The notes under the pieces: generated by a model
Databases searched by the model: none
Seen by the model: the letters and a program-made list of their open reading frames with translations, nothing else
What the model was told of the DNA's origin: nothing
Translations under genes and position numbers: made by a program
From: Clostridia bacterium
GTDB taxonomy: Bacteria > Bacillota > Clostridia > Oscillospirales > Acutalibacteraceae
NCBI GenBank assembly: GCA_900766585.1
Contig: CAAFVV010000028.1
Coordinates: 1 to 64,000, forward strand
Length of the DNA: 64,000 nucleotides
Reading direction: 5' to 3'
Shown: positions 53,125 through 61,508 of the stretch, piece by piece
Layout: every line of letters starts with the position of its first letter
Position numbering within the stretch: position 1 is the first letter of the stretch

Positions 53125-54134
53125 TGCCGGAACGCAAGGGAAATTACACCGTTTTGCTATCCAACCGCCCGCGTATTTTGGGCTATGCCTCCGTCGTCGG
53201 CAAAAAAGAGGGCGAAGGCCCGCTCGGGCGCGGCTTTGACTGTGTATTCGACGACACCACCCTCGGCGAGAAAAGCTGGGAAAAGGCGGAGAGCCTGCTG
53301 CAAAAGGAGGCGCTGACCCGCGCCCTGAACAAGGCGGGCTATTCCCCCTCACAGATCAACTACCTGTTCGCGGGCGATCTGCTCAACCAGTGCATCGCCT
53401 CCACGTTCGGGCTGCGCGAATTTCAACGGCCGCTGCTCGGGCAGTTCGGCGCCTGCTCGACCATGGCACAGACGCTGGCGGTATCGGCGGTATTTGTGGA
53501 CAGCGGTGCGGCGGATCTCTGCGCCGCCGTGACCTCCTCGCACTTCTGCACCGCCGAGCGGCAGTACCGCTATCCTCTCGAATACGGCGGGCAGCGTCCG
53601 CCGACGGCGCAGTGGACAGCCACCGCCTCGGGTGCGGCAATTGTCGGGCTGGGCGGCAAGGGCGTGCGCATTGCCGCCATGTGCGCCGGCTGCGTCACCG
53701 ATCTCGGCGTCACCGACGCCAACAATATGGGGGCCGCCATGGCGCCTGCCGCCGCCGACACGCTGGCACACTTTTTCGAGGACACCGCCACGGCGCCGGA
53801 CAGCTACGACGCCGTGATCACCGGTGACCTCGGCGCGGTCGGCAGCCAGCTTCTGCACGCCCTGATGGAGAAAAAGGGACTGCCGCTCAAGGATCGGCAC
53901 ACAGACTGCGGTATGCTGCTGTTTGACCGCAAGAGGCAAGATGTCCACGCGGGCGGATCGGGCTGCGGCTGCGCAGCCAGCGTGCTGTGCTCCTATATCC
54001 TCGGCAGGCTGGAGCGCCGGGAATGGCGCAATGTGCTGTTCACCGCGACCGGCGCGCTGATGTCGCCCACCTCCTCACAGCAGGGGGAGAGCATCCCCTC
54101 CATCGCGCATCTGGTGCAGCTGGTTGCCGACTGA
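53124..54134 (+). CDS. spoVAD: Stage V sporulation protein AD
   Basis: 336 residues, thiolase-like fold: NYLFAGDLLNQCIASTFGLREFQRPLLGQFGACSTMAQTL, AVTSSHFCTAERQYRYPLEYGGQRPPTAQWTATASGAA, GVTDANNMGAAMAPAAADTL, DYDAVITGDLG-like DAVITGDLGAVGSQ, GGSGCGCAASVL and FTATGALMSPTSSQQGESIPSIAH. These are near-invariant SpoVAD segments. It binds dipicolinic acid and is required for its uptake into the forespore. Unusually, spoVAC and spoVAE are not adjacent. Confidence 0.95.
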   Translation: MPERKGNYTVLLSNRPRILGYASVVGKKEGEGPLGRGFDCVFDDTTLGEKSWEKAESLLQKEALTRALNKAGYSPSQINYLFAGDLLNQCIASTFGLREFQRPLLGQFGACSTMAQTLAVSAVFVDSGAADLCAAVTSSHFCTAERQYRYPLEYGGQRPPTAQWTATASGAAIVGLGGKGVRIAAMCAGCVTDLGVTDANNMGAAMAPAAADTLAHFFEDTATAPDSYDAVITGDLGAVGSQLLHALMEKKGLPLKDRHTDCGMLLFDRKRQDVHAGGSGCGCAASVLCSYILGRLERREWRNVLFTATGALMSPTSSQQGESIPSIAHLVQLVAD

Positions 54135-54573
54135 ACACGCAAACGGGCGGGAGCTTTGCTGGCGCTCCCCCGCCCGCGCCGCCTGGATCCCCGCCGCCCT
54201 GCCGGTGCTTCTCCTGCTGCTCCTCTCCGCAGCCGCCGCTTTGTGCGGCATGACGGCGCTGCTGCCCTGGCTGCCGCTGCCGTTGGTCGGTTTGGCTGCC
54301 GGCGTGTTTGTCTATGCCCGCCGCTATCTGCAAAGCTGCCGCGGCGAATGGGGAAACGGGCGTCTGCGGCTTTGCCGCGGCGTGTGGTTCCGGCGGGAGT
54401 GGGTGATCGCCCAGAGCGCCGTGCGGGAGCTGGACGTCTTTGCACCGCCGCTCCACCGGCTGCTCTCCTGCCGGACGTTTTGCCTGCGCTACGCCGGGGG
54501 CAGCGTGTGGATCCCGCCGATCGACAATGAGCAGGCGCAGCGCCTGCTGGCGCTGTGGGAGGAGCTGTCATGA
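54124..54573 (+). CDS. Bacterial-PH-domain membrane protein, YdbS-like (TTG start)
   Basis: 149 residues from a TTG that overlaps the end of spoVAD. Two membrane spans (about 24-65) are followed by a PH-like fold (NGRLRLCRGVWFRREWVIAQSAVRELDVFAPPLHRLLSCRTFCLRYAGGSVWIPPIDNEQAQRLLAL), the bPH2 pattern. The pairing with a longer PH protein directly downstream copies the ydbS-ydbT arrangement of B. subtilis. Function unclear; possible membrane-stress or secretion role in the family. Confidence 0.75.
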   Translation: MPTEHANGRELCWRSPARAAWIPAALPVLLLLLLSAAAALCGMTALLPWLPLPLVGLAAGVFVYARRYLQSCRGEWGNGRLRLCRGVWFRREWVIAQSAVRELDVFAPPLHRLLSCRTFCLRYAGGSVWIPPIDNEQAQRLLALWEELS

Positions 54574-55919
54574 ACCGTCACCCACACCCCTACCGGCTCT
54601 GGGATCAGGCAAAGCCGCTGCGCCCGCTGCTGCTGATCCCGCTGATCCGTCTGCTTTACAGCCGGATCACTCACACCCCCATATCCGGGCTTTGGCAGGA
54701 TGTGCTGCTCGCGGCCGTGATCCTTTCGCTCGGTCTCTGGGCGCAGTTGACCGTCACCTACCGTGCAGACGACCGCGAAATCTCCCTGCGCTGGCGCATA
54801 CCGTTTGACCGCACCCGCCGACTCCTGCCGTCGCAGATCGTCTCGGTCGGCATGGAACGCACCCCGTTCATGGCGCTGACCGGCGGCAGACGGGTGCGGA
54901 TCCATACCGGCGGCTGCCGCCGCCCGCTTCTGCTGTATCTTGACCGCAAAAGCACCCGCCTGTTCTGGTCTGCCGCCCGCAGACCGCTGTCCGGGCGGGT
55001 ACTCCCCGCCCTGATCTGGGCGCTGTCCGGCTCCGACGCCGCTGTCGGCTGGCTTTACGCTGTCGTTCCACTGCGGCAGACGGCGCGTTTTCTCGGCAGA
55101 GAACCGGCGGAGGAATGGCACACCCTACGCGACCTTTTGCTGACAAAAGGGTTGCCCTCGCTGCTCACGGTGCTTGCCGTCCTCATCGCCGTCGGATGGG
55201 GGCTGTCATTTTCCCGCCGTCTGATCGGCGGACTGGGCTTTTTCGCCGAATGGGGACAGGCGGAGATCCAGACGCGAAGCGGCGTGTGGATGCGCCGCTG
55301 TCAGCGGCTGTTTTGCGCCCATATCCACGGGATCGTGCTGCGGCAGACACTGGGGCTGTCCCTCTGCCGACGTTACAGCGCCGCCGCGGTAATTGAATCC
55401 GCGCCCGGCAGGCTAGGCAGCGACCGCCCGGTCATCTGCCAGACCGCCGCCAGGCGGGAGCTGCCAAAACTGCTCGCTCCGCTGTTTCCCGTTTTGCCGC
55501 CGCTCGAACCGACCCTGCTCCCCGACCGCCGCGGACGGCGGCGCTGCCGGCTGCCGCCGCTGCTCTGGTGCCTGCCCGGGCTTTTGCTGCTGAGTCTGGG
55601 GCGCGGCACCCGCCCCGCAGGCGGGCTGTGGCTGATTCTGACCCTCTGGTGGCTTGCCGTGCGGCTGCGCGCCGGGCGGATGAGCGGGATCGCCGTCACC
55701 GCGTCGGCGATCCTGCTGCGGTTCCCGAAAAAGCTGTCGCTGACCACCGTCCTCCTCCCCGTGCGGGGGGAGGAAAGTCTGATCTGGCGGCAAAGCCCGT
55801 GGCAGCGGCGCGCAGGACTGTGCGATGTCACCGTCTGCGTCGGCGGCGGGCGGTTTCGCGTGCGGGCGCTGCGCGCCGACGCGGCAAGGCGGCTGCTCGC
55901 CGGTGTCTGCCCCCAATAG
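54570..55919 (+). CDS. Bacterial-PH-domain membrane protein, YdbT-like
   Basis: ATG 54570 overlaps the previous stop as ATGA. 449 residues with paired membrane spans near 20-60, 195-225 and 335-375, each followed by a PH-like module (REISLRWRIPFDRTRRLLPSQIVSVGMERTPFMALTG; AEIQTRSGVWMRRCQRLFCAHIHGIVLRQTLG; SGIAVTASAILLRFPKKLSLTTVLLPVRGEESLIWRQSPWQRRAGLCDVTV). This triple-module layout is that of YdbT. Extremely Arg- and Leu-rich. Confidence 0.78.
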   Translation: MNRHPHPYRLWDQAKPLRPLLLIPLIRLLYSRITHTPISGLWQDVLLAAVILSLGLWAQLTVTYRADDREISLRWRIPFDRTRRLLPSQIVSVGMERTPFMALTGGRRVRIHTGGCRRPLLLYLDRKSTRLFWSAARRPLSGRVLPALIWALSGSDAAVGWLYAVVPLRQTARFLGREPAEEWHTLRDLLLTKGLPSLLTVLAVLIAVGWGLSFSRRLIGGLGFFAEWGQAEIQTRSGVWMRRCQRLFCAHIHGIVLRQTLGLSLCRRYSAAAVIESAPGRLGSDRPVICQTAARRELPKLLAPLFPVLPPLEPTLLPDRRGRRRCRLPPLLWCLPGLLLLSLGRGTRPAGGLWLILTLWWLAVRLRAGRMSGIAVTASAILLRFPKKLSLTTVLLPVRGEESLIWRQSPWQRRAGLCDVTVCVGGGRFRVRALRADAARRLLAGVCPQ

Positions 55920-55933
55920 CTTTGCGCGCAAAA

Positions 55934-55971
55934 GCGCCCCTGTTCCCGCCAAAAAACGGGAACAGGGGCGC
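55934..55971. terminator. Bidirectional terminator
   Basis: GCGCCCCTGTTCCCG and CGGGAACAGGGGCGC are exact complements around CCAAAAAA, between convergent genes. Confidence 0.92.
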
Positions 55972-55985
55972 CTGACTTTACGGGG

Positions 55986-57023
55986 TCACGGGTCGATGCG
56001 CTCGGCATTTTCCCCATCGGTGTCTGCACGCCAGACCGACTGCTCATCCCATTGGACATAGTACATTTTACCGTCCAGAAACTGAACATTGGAGACATTC
56101 TGCGGGGGCAGCGCCTCCGTACCGCTGCCGTCCTCCCGCACGCGGAACAGATTCTGCCCGTCGGAGGTCACGGCATAGAGCCAGCCGCCGAAAGCGTTCA
56201 GTTCCCCGCAGGTGCCGTTGATCAGCTTCTTCGGATTTTTGCCGTCTCTGTCCATCCGCCAGATGCCGTCGGAAAATGTGCTATTGGTCAGATAGAAAAC
56301 ATAGTTTTCCGTGACAAGAATCTGATACGCATTAACCTCAGCCAGCGTCTGCCGATCGGTGCCGTCGGTGCGCATACTGCCGATCGCCCCCTCGTCGTCG
56401 CCGATACGCCCGTCATAATAGTACAGACGGTCGCCGACCCGCTGAAAACCGCGGCAGTCCTCCAAAAGCACCTTCCGTTCCTTAAGCTCCCGGGTGTATC
56501 TGACCAGTCTTTGCGTGTCATCATCGGATTCAAGAACAAACACCGCATCCTCCGTAATACTCAAGCCGAAAAGGAAACACCCCTCATAGGCGGCACCGAG
56601 CAGCACCGTCCGATTGCCGCCGTCCGGATCCATGCAGAACAGCTCGCGGCCGGAGATGCCGTAGAGCTTGCCGTCCGCCATATTCATCCATCTGAGGCTG
56701 TCCCTGTCGAACAGCGTCTGCTTATCGCTGCCGTCCGATCGGCGGCGGGTAAGGGCATCGGTAAAGATATCGGTTTTGGGGTCGCGAACGTGAAACGAGG
56801 TGTAGATATACCCGTCCGCATCCAGAAACCTTCCGCCGACCTGCTGATTGCCGCCGAGCCGCAGTTCACGCTGCGCCGCCGTCTCCGTCTGTCCGCCGCT
56901 TTCCGCTTCGGATGCGGCGTCGGAGCGATCCGGCGCCGATTCGGCTGTGCGCCCGTCACAGCCTGCCGCGCAGAGCAGCAGGAGGGCGAGGCAAAACGGA
57001 AAAAACCGTCGAAGAAGGGTCAT
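55986..57023 (-). CDS. DUF5050-like beta-propeller lipoprotein
   Basis: ATG 57023 with GAAAGGAGAG upstream; 345 residues. Lipobox LCAAGC. Repeats of the kind YIYTSFHV..., KLYGISGRELFCMDPDGGNRTVLL, RLYYYDGRIGDDEGAIGSMRTDGTDRQTL, GIWRMDRDGKNPKKLI and NLFRVREDGSGTEAL are typical of DUF5050 propellers. Predicted surface-attached binding or sensor protein. It follows a second exported protein gene by 14 bases and likely shares its promoter. Confidence 0.8.
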   Translation of the reverse strand: MTLLRRFFPFCLALLLLCAAGCDGRTAESAPDRSDAASEAESGGQTETAAQRELRLGGNQQVGGRFLDADGYIYTSFHVRDPKTDIFTDALTRRRSDGSDKQTLFDRDSLRWMNMADGKLYGISGRELFCMDPDGGNRTVLLGAAYEGCFLFGLSITEDAVFVLESDDDTQRLVRYTRELKERKVLLEDCRGFQRVGDRLYYYDGRIGDDEGAIGSMRTDGTDRQTLAEVNAYQILVTENYVFYLTNSTFSDGIWRMDRDGKNPKKLINGTCGELNAFGGWLYAVTSDGQNLFRVREDGSGTEALPPQNVSNVQFLDGKMYYVQWDEQSVWRADTDGENAERIDP

Positions 57024-57037
57024 CGTGCTCTCTCCTT

Positions 57038-57703
57038 TCAGGCTGTCATGCTGTCGCAGGCCGCCAGACAATATTCCCCGGCATACTGCACGAAACGCAC
57101 ACGGTAAACGGTCTCGGCACCCTTGTCATCCTCGGTCACGACGCGGTAATCAATGCGGTCGGTGTCGCCGTAGGGGGCGCGGTCAATCTCGGTCACGCCG
57201 ATGACGGTACAGGTCTTCTGCGGCACGGCTTTTCGGTTATCAAACAGCATCTCATCCTTGCAGTCGCCGGGGGCGAGCATCACCTTGCAAAAATAATCCG
57301 TATCAATCGTCACATATTTTTTCACGGCGGCATAATACTCACCGATCGACACGTCCATATCCCCGCAGATCGGACGAATCCGCTCCAGCCGCTCATCGGT
57401 CGTCAGCCCCAGCTCGATGACCGCGGCGCGCAGTGAGGAATCGGCAAGCGTCTTATAGCGAAAGAAGGCTTCGATCTGCGTTTTCGCGACCGCTGTCGTA
57501 AACGGTGCTTTGGGCGCCCGCTGTCCCGCCGCAGACGGACGGGTCACATAAAACGTCGGAATGCCGGCAATCTCCTCGCTGTCGGCAGCGATGCTTTCCG
57601 GCTCCTGCCCCCTGTTTTGCGCCAAAGAGGGAAACGCGACCGCACACACGGTGCAGATCAGACAGAATACGACAGCCAGAATCAGTATTGTGCGTTTTTT
57701 CAT
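57038..57703 (-). CDS. Exported protein of unknown function
   Basis: ATG 57703 (MKKRTILILAVVFC) with GAAAGGG upstream gives 221 residues; a start three codons earlier is possible. N-terminal membrane span or uncleaved signal (about 5-28), then a soluble domain ending in DYRVVTEDDKGAETVYRVRFVQYAGEYCLAACDS. I do not recognise the family. It is first in a two-gene unit with the DUF5050-like lipoprotein and stands behind a promoter with two upstream inverted repeats. Confidence 0.75.
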   Translation of the reverse strand: MKKRTILILAVVFCLICTVCAVAFPSLAQNRGQEPESIAADSEEIAGIPTFYVTRPSAAGQRAPKAPFTTAVAKTQIEAFFRYKTLADSSLRAAVIELGLTTDERLERIRPICGDMDVSIGEYYAAVKKYVTIDTDYFCKVMLAPGDCKDEMLFDNRKAVPQKTCTVIGVTEIDRAPYGDTDRIDYRVVTEDDKGAETVYRVRFVQYAGEYCLAACDSMTA

Positions 57704-57775
57704 GACAAACACCCTTTCTTTTTTCTGCGGGAAAGCAGCTCCCGTCGCGCCCGCTTCACTTTCCCCTACACCGCC

Positions 57776-57803
57776 AGTATAGCAGACCTGCCCGCAAAGT
57801 CAA
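57776..57803 (-). promoter_or_regulatory. Promoter of the exported-protein pair
   Basis: The minus strand has TTGACT (57803-57798), 16-base spacer, TATACT (57781-57776). Confidence 0.75.
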
Positions 57804-57807
57804 GCAA

Positions 57808-57857
57808 GATTACAAAACTGTAACCTAAAACTTTTTCAAGGTTACAAAACTGTAACC
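57808..57857. promoter_or_regulatory. Two 18-bp operator-like inverted repeats
   Basis: GATTACAAAACTGTAACC (57808-57825) and GGTTACAAAACTGTAACC (57840-57857) differ by one base within the arms. They start 32 bases apart, three helical turns, just upstream of the -35 at 57803. The placement suggests an activator or a repressor looping site; the TTACA/TGTAA arms resemble BlaI/CopY-type boxes. No cognate regulator gene is adjacent. Confidence 0.65.
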
Positions 57858-57987
57858 TTACGGGGCAATTTCACCAAAATCGCCGCATCCGTCTGGCTGT
57901 TTCGCACAAAGCCGGGTACCTGCCGCCGCGTCCGGCGGAAAAATCGGCGGACGGCGAAAATTCCCCGTAGGCAAGCGGCGAAGAATG

Positions 57988-57996
57988 TGGTATACT
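57988..57996 (+). promoter_or_regulatory. Extended -10 promoter of the rluA-luxS operon
   Basis: TGGTATACT lies 24 bases before the TTG start. No -35 is recognisable at the expected distance. Confidence 0.5.
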
Positions 57997-58019
57997 GAGG
58001 AAAAAGGAGGCGAGCAGGC

Positions 58020-58913
58020 TTGGGAGAGCTGACATTTGCGGTGCCGCCCGCATGGGACGGGCGGCGCCTGCAGGATTTTCTGCGCCAGGGGTGCGGGCTG
58101 TCCTGGCGCATGGTGGTGCGGCTGCGCCATCCGCCCGGGCAGATCACGGTCGGCGGCGTTCTGCGCCGCACGATCGACCCCGTCCGCGCGGGCGAGACGG
58201 TGGTGCTGACCCTGCCCGCCGACACGCTGCGGATCGAACCGGCGGCGCTGCCGCTTGCGGTCGTATATGAGGACGAGGCGCTGCTCGTCGCCGACAAGCC
58301 GCCCTATCTCGCCGTGCATCCGTCTGCGGGGCGGCCGGAGCCGACGCTTGCGAACGCCGCCGTCGCCCACTATGCCGCCGCGGGCGTGACCTGCTCCTTC
58401 CGGCCGGTCAACCGGCTCGACCGCAACACGAGCGGGCTGCTTCTGGCGGCAAAAAACGCCCATGTGGCGTATGCGCTGACCCGCAAGCCGGAAAAGGAAT
58501 ATCTGGCGGTCGCCTGCGGCACGCTGACCGGCGGGGGGACAGTGGATCAGCCCATCCGCCTGCGGGAGGGCAGCTTTATCGCCCGCGAGGTCGGCGAGGG
58601 CGGCAAGCCGAGCGTGACCCACTATACGGCGCTGTCCTCCGACGGAACCTATACGCTTCTGCGGCTGCGGCTGGAGACGGGGCGCACCCACCAGATCCGG
58701 GTACATATGGCATGGCTCGGCTGCCCGCTCGCCGGGGACGATCTCTACGGCGGCAGCACCGCCGACATCAGCCGCCAGGCGCTCCACTGCGCCCGTATGC
58801 GCTTTGACCACCCGCTGACCGGCGCGCCGCTCGATCTGCGCGCCCCGCTGCCCGAGGATATGCGCGCACTCTGCGCCGCCCGACATCTGACTGTACCGGA
58901 GGAATATCTATGA
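58020..58913 (+). CDS. RluA-family pseudouridine synthase (TTG start)
   Basis: TTG 58020 has AAAAAGGAGG about nine bases upstream; no better ATG exists. 297 residues: S4-like N-terminus (DGRRLQDFLRQGCGLSWRMVVRLRHPPGQITVGG), catalytic core NRLDRNTSGLLLAAKN with the catalytic Asp, and LETGRTHQIRVHMAWLGCPLAGDDLYGG. Modifies uridines in rRNA, RluD/YlyB-like; exact sites unknown. Overlaps luxS by ATGA. Confidence 0.93.
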   Translation: MGELTFAVPPAWDGRRLQDFLRQGCGLSWRMVVRLRHPPGQITVGGVLRRTIDPVRAGETVVLTLPADTLRIEPAALPLAVVYEDEALLVADKPPYLAVHPSAGRPEPTLANAAVAHYAAAGVTCSFRPVNRLDRNTSGLLLAAKNAHVAYALTRKPEKEYLAVACGTLTGGGTVDQPIRLREGSFIAREVGEGGKPSVTHYTALSSDGTYTLLRLRLETGRTHQIRVHMAWLGCPLAGDDLYGGSTADISRQALHCARMRFDHPLTGAPLDLRAPLPEDMRALCAARHLTVPEEYL

Positions 58914-59389
58914 AGACCATTGCGAGCTTTACCGTTGACCATGACCGCCTGCTGCCGGGACTGTATGTGTCCCGCAAGGACGGCGACGTCGTGACCTATG
59001 ACCTGCGGTTCATCCGCCCGAACACCCCGCCGTTTCTGCCGAATCCCGTGATGCACACGATCGAGCATCTCGCGGCGACCTATGTGCGCAACAGCCGCTT
59101 TGGCGGCGAGATCGTCTATTTCGGGCCGATGGGCTGCCGCACGGGGTTTTATCTGCTGGTGCGCGATTCCGTCAGCTGTGAGCAGGTGATCGCGCTCGTG
59201 CGGGAGACGCTCGGGTTTATCGCAGCGTTTGAGGGCACGATCCCCGGCACCGCGCCGGCGGAATGCGGCAACTTCCGCGAGCACGACCTGGCGGGCGCCA
59301 AGGCGGCTGCGGCGAAGATGCTGCCGGTGCTTGCCGGCTGGACGACGGCGGATACGGACTATGCGGCGCACGGAAAGGAGCGGACATAA
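58910..59389 (+). CDS. luxS: S-ribosylhomocysteine lyase
   Basis: 159 residues. Zinc site HTIEH (His49, His53) and Cys119 in ECGNF; catalytic Cys76 in GPMGCRTGFY; catalytic Glu52. Splits S-ribosylhomocysteine to homocysteine and DPD, the AI-2 precursor. No Pfs nucleosidase gene in the window. Translationally coupled on both sides. Confidence 0.97.
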   Translation: MKTIASFTVDHDRLLPGLYVSRKDGDVVTYDLRFIRPNTPPFLPNPVMHTIEHLAATYVRNSRFGGEIVYFGPMGCRTGFYLLVRDSVSCEQVIALVRETLGFIAAFEGTIPGTAPAECGNFREHDLAGAKAAAAKMLPVLAGWTTADTDYAAHGKERT

Positions 59390-60558
59390 TGCCGGATCTG
59401 GCTGAGCGCGAGCGGCAGACCGCCGCTGCGCCGACCCCGAAGAAACACCTTTTCCGGCGTATCGCGCGGCACACGCTCTGGCTGCTGCCGGGGCTTCTGG
59501 CGCTGTTTTTCCTGCTGTGGCTGCCGTCTCATCCCGCCGTGGCGGAATGGCTCTGCGCCCGCGGACTGTTCCGGGTGTGCAACACCGTGCTGTCCGTTTT
59601 GACGGGGCTTCTGCCCTTTTCGCTGACCGAGCTGTGCGTCACACTCGCCGTTCCCGCCGCCGCGGTGCTGATCGCGGCAGCGGTCTATGCCCTGCGGCGC
59701 AGCAGCCGCCGCGGGCAGCTGCTTTTGCGCCTGCTGCGCGGGGTGGGCTGGACGCTGTCCTGCACGGCACTTTTGTACATGCTGACCCACGGCTGCAATT
59801 TCTACCGCTATACGACCGCGCAGCTGATGGGGATGGACACCGCCGTCTGCACGCCGGAATATCTGCAGGCAGTCGTGACCGATCTCGCAGAAAAGGCGTC
59901 CGCCGCGCGGGCGGAGGTCGCGCAGGATGCCGCCGGACATATGGTGCTGTCCCGCTCGGTGCCGGAGACGCTGGCAGATGCGGCGGGCGGCTACCGCAAG
60001 CTGCAGAAGACCTATCCGTTCCTCTGGGGCGCCGCCTACCGCACAAAGCCGGTCACACTGTCGCACTGGTGGTCATATACCGGCATAGCGGGAATGTACT
60101 TCCCGATGCTCGGCGAATCGAACGTCAACACAGACCAGCCGCCCTGTGACATTCCCGCCACGGCAGCGCATGAGCTGGCGCATTCCCGCGGCTTTGCGCG
60201 GGAGGATGAGTGCAATTTCTACGCATTTTTGTCCTGCTCGGTGTCCGACTCGGCGGACTACCGCTATTCGGGCTATCTGCACGCCTATGTCTACTGTGCC
60301 AACGCGCTCTACGGCTACGATGCCGATATGTGGCGGGAGGCGAGGTCACACCTGTCGGAGGACGTCGCCCGCGACCTTGCCCAGCGCAGCGCCTACTGGA
60401 AGCAGTTCGAGGGTGAGGTGCAGCAGGTGTCTACCGGCATCAACAACGGCTTTATCGCCTCACAGGGGGACGAGGACGGCGTGCTGAGTTATGACCGCGT
60501 CGTCGAGCTGGTCGTCGGGTATTACCGCCTGCAGGGCTTTACGGGGGGAACGTCATGA
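59389..60558 (+). CDS. DUF3810 membrane metalloprotease-like protein
   Basis: ATG 59389 overlaps the luxS TAA as TAATG and has AAAGGAG upstream; the earlier in-frame ATG is luxS shadow. 389 residues with three membrane spans in the first 130 residues, then an outer domain with AHELAHSRGFAREDECNF (HExxH and downstream Glu), the DUF3810 signature. Zinc-peptidase activity is likely from the motif but untested for this family as far as I know. Confidence 0.88.
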   Translation: MPDLAERERQTAAAPTPKKHLFRRIARHTLWLLPGLLALFFLLWLPSHPAVAEWLCARGLFRVCNTVLSVLTGLLPFSLTELCVTLAVPAAAVLIAAAVYALRRSSRRGQLLLRLLRGVGWTLSCTALLYMLTHGCNFYRYTTAQLMGMDTAVCTPEYLQAVVTDLAEKASAARAEVAQDAAGHMVLSRSVPETLADAAGGYRKLQKTYPFLWGAAYRTKPVTLSHWWSYTGIAGMYFPMLGESNVNTDQPPCDIPATAAHELAHSRGFAREDECNFYAFLSCSVSDSADYRYSGYLHAYVYCANALYGYDADMWREARSHLSEDVARDLAQRSAYWKQFEGEVQQVSTGINNGFIASQGDEDGVLSYDRVVELVVGYYRLQGFTGGTS

Positions 60559-61376
60559 GTCTATTCGTCTGCCCGCTGTGCGGCAAGGCGCTGCTGGCGG
60601 AGGAGAACCGCCGGGTATGCAGAAACGGACACAGCTTCGATCTGGCGCGGGAGGGATATGTCAACCTCCTGCTCTCGCAGAAGAGCCGCGCCGCCCACCA
60701 CGGCGACGACGCCAAAATGGTGACGGCGCGCCGCCGCTTTCTCGAGCGCGGCTTTTATGCGCCGCTGCGCGATGCGCTGACCGCGCTCTGCCTTGACCGG
60801 GCGGAAAAGGGCGTGCGGCTGTTAGACGCCGGCTGCGGCGAGGGATACTACACCGCAGCGGCGGTCTCTGCGCTGGAGGCCGCCGGGCTTGCGCCCGAAG
60901 CGGCAGGCGCAGATATTTCGCGCGAGGCGGTGCGGTACGCCGCCAAACGCGACCGGTCGCGGGAATGGGCGGTCGCGAGCGTGTTCCGTCTGCCGGTGGC
61001 GGCAAAGCGCATAGATCTGCTGCTGTCGCTGTTTGCCCCGAAGGCACCGGAGGAATGGGCGCGCGTGATCCGCCGCGGCGGCACGCTCTGCCGCGCGGTA
61101 CCGCTTGCCGACCACCTGTTTGAATTAAAGGAGGCGGTCTACGACCGCCCGTACAAGGACACCCCCGAGCCGACAGCGCTGGCGGGCTTCCGGCTCATTC
61201 GGACCGAACGGGTGCGGTTTTCAGCCGCGCTGCCGGACAATGCGGCAATAGCCGACCTGTTTGCCATGACGCCGTATTACTACCGCACCTCCGCCGCCGA
61301 CCGGGCGAAACTCGATGCCCTTCCCGCCCTCACGGTGACGGCGGACTGCGCCCTTCTGGTCTACGAGCGGGAGTAG
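60555..61376 (+). CDS. rlmA: RlmA-like 23S rRNA (guanine-N1)-methyltransferase
   Basis: 273 residues. N-terminal zinc finger VCPLCGKALLAEENRRVCRNGHSFDLAREGYVNLL (Cys 6, 9, 22, His26), then an SAM-binding domain with LLDAGCGEGYY and a later PYYYRTS. This is the RlmA(I)/RlmA(II)/TlrB pattern; TlrB homologues can confer tylosin resistance but housekeeping members are common. Overlaps the DUF3810 stop as ATGA. Confidence 0.9.
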   Translation: MSLFVCPLCGKALLAEENRRVCRNGHSFDLAREGYVNLLLSQKSRAAHHGDDAKMVTARRRFLERGFYAPLRDALTALCLDRAEKGVRLLDAGCGEGYYTAAAVSALEAAGLAPEAAGADISREAVRYAAKRDRSREWAVASVFRLPVAAKRIDLLLSLFAPKAPEEWARVIRRGGTLCRAVPLADHLFELKEAVYDRPYKDTPEPTALAGFRLIRTERVRFSAALPDNAAIADLFAMTPYYYRTSAADRAKLDALPALTVTADCALLVYERE

Positions 61377-61431
61377 ACGGCCAATCCTGCGGTTTTTCTC
61401 CGTTTTTGCCGGGAAAATCCGGAAAAGGACG

Positions 61432-61460
61432 TTGCACAATGCGGGAATCTGTGCTATCAT
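61432..61460 (+). promoter_or_regulatory. Promoter of murI
   Basis: TTGCAC, 17-base spacer, TATCAT (61455-61460), 48 bases before the ATG. Confidence 0.7.
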
Positions 61461-61508
61461 TATTTAGTTACGACATTCCGCTGTGACGGGAAAACGGGAG
61501 GAGAGGCT

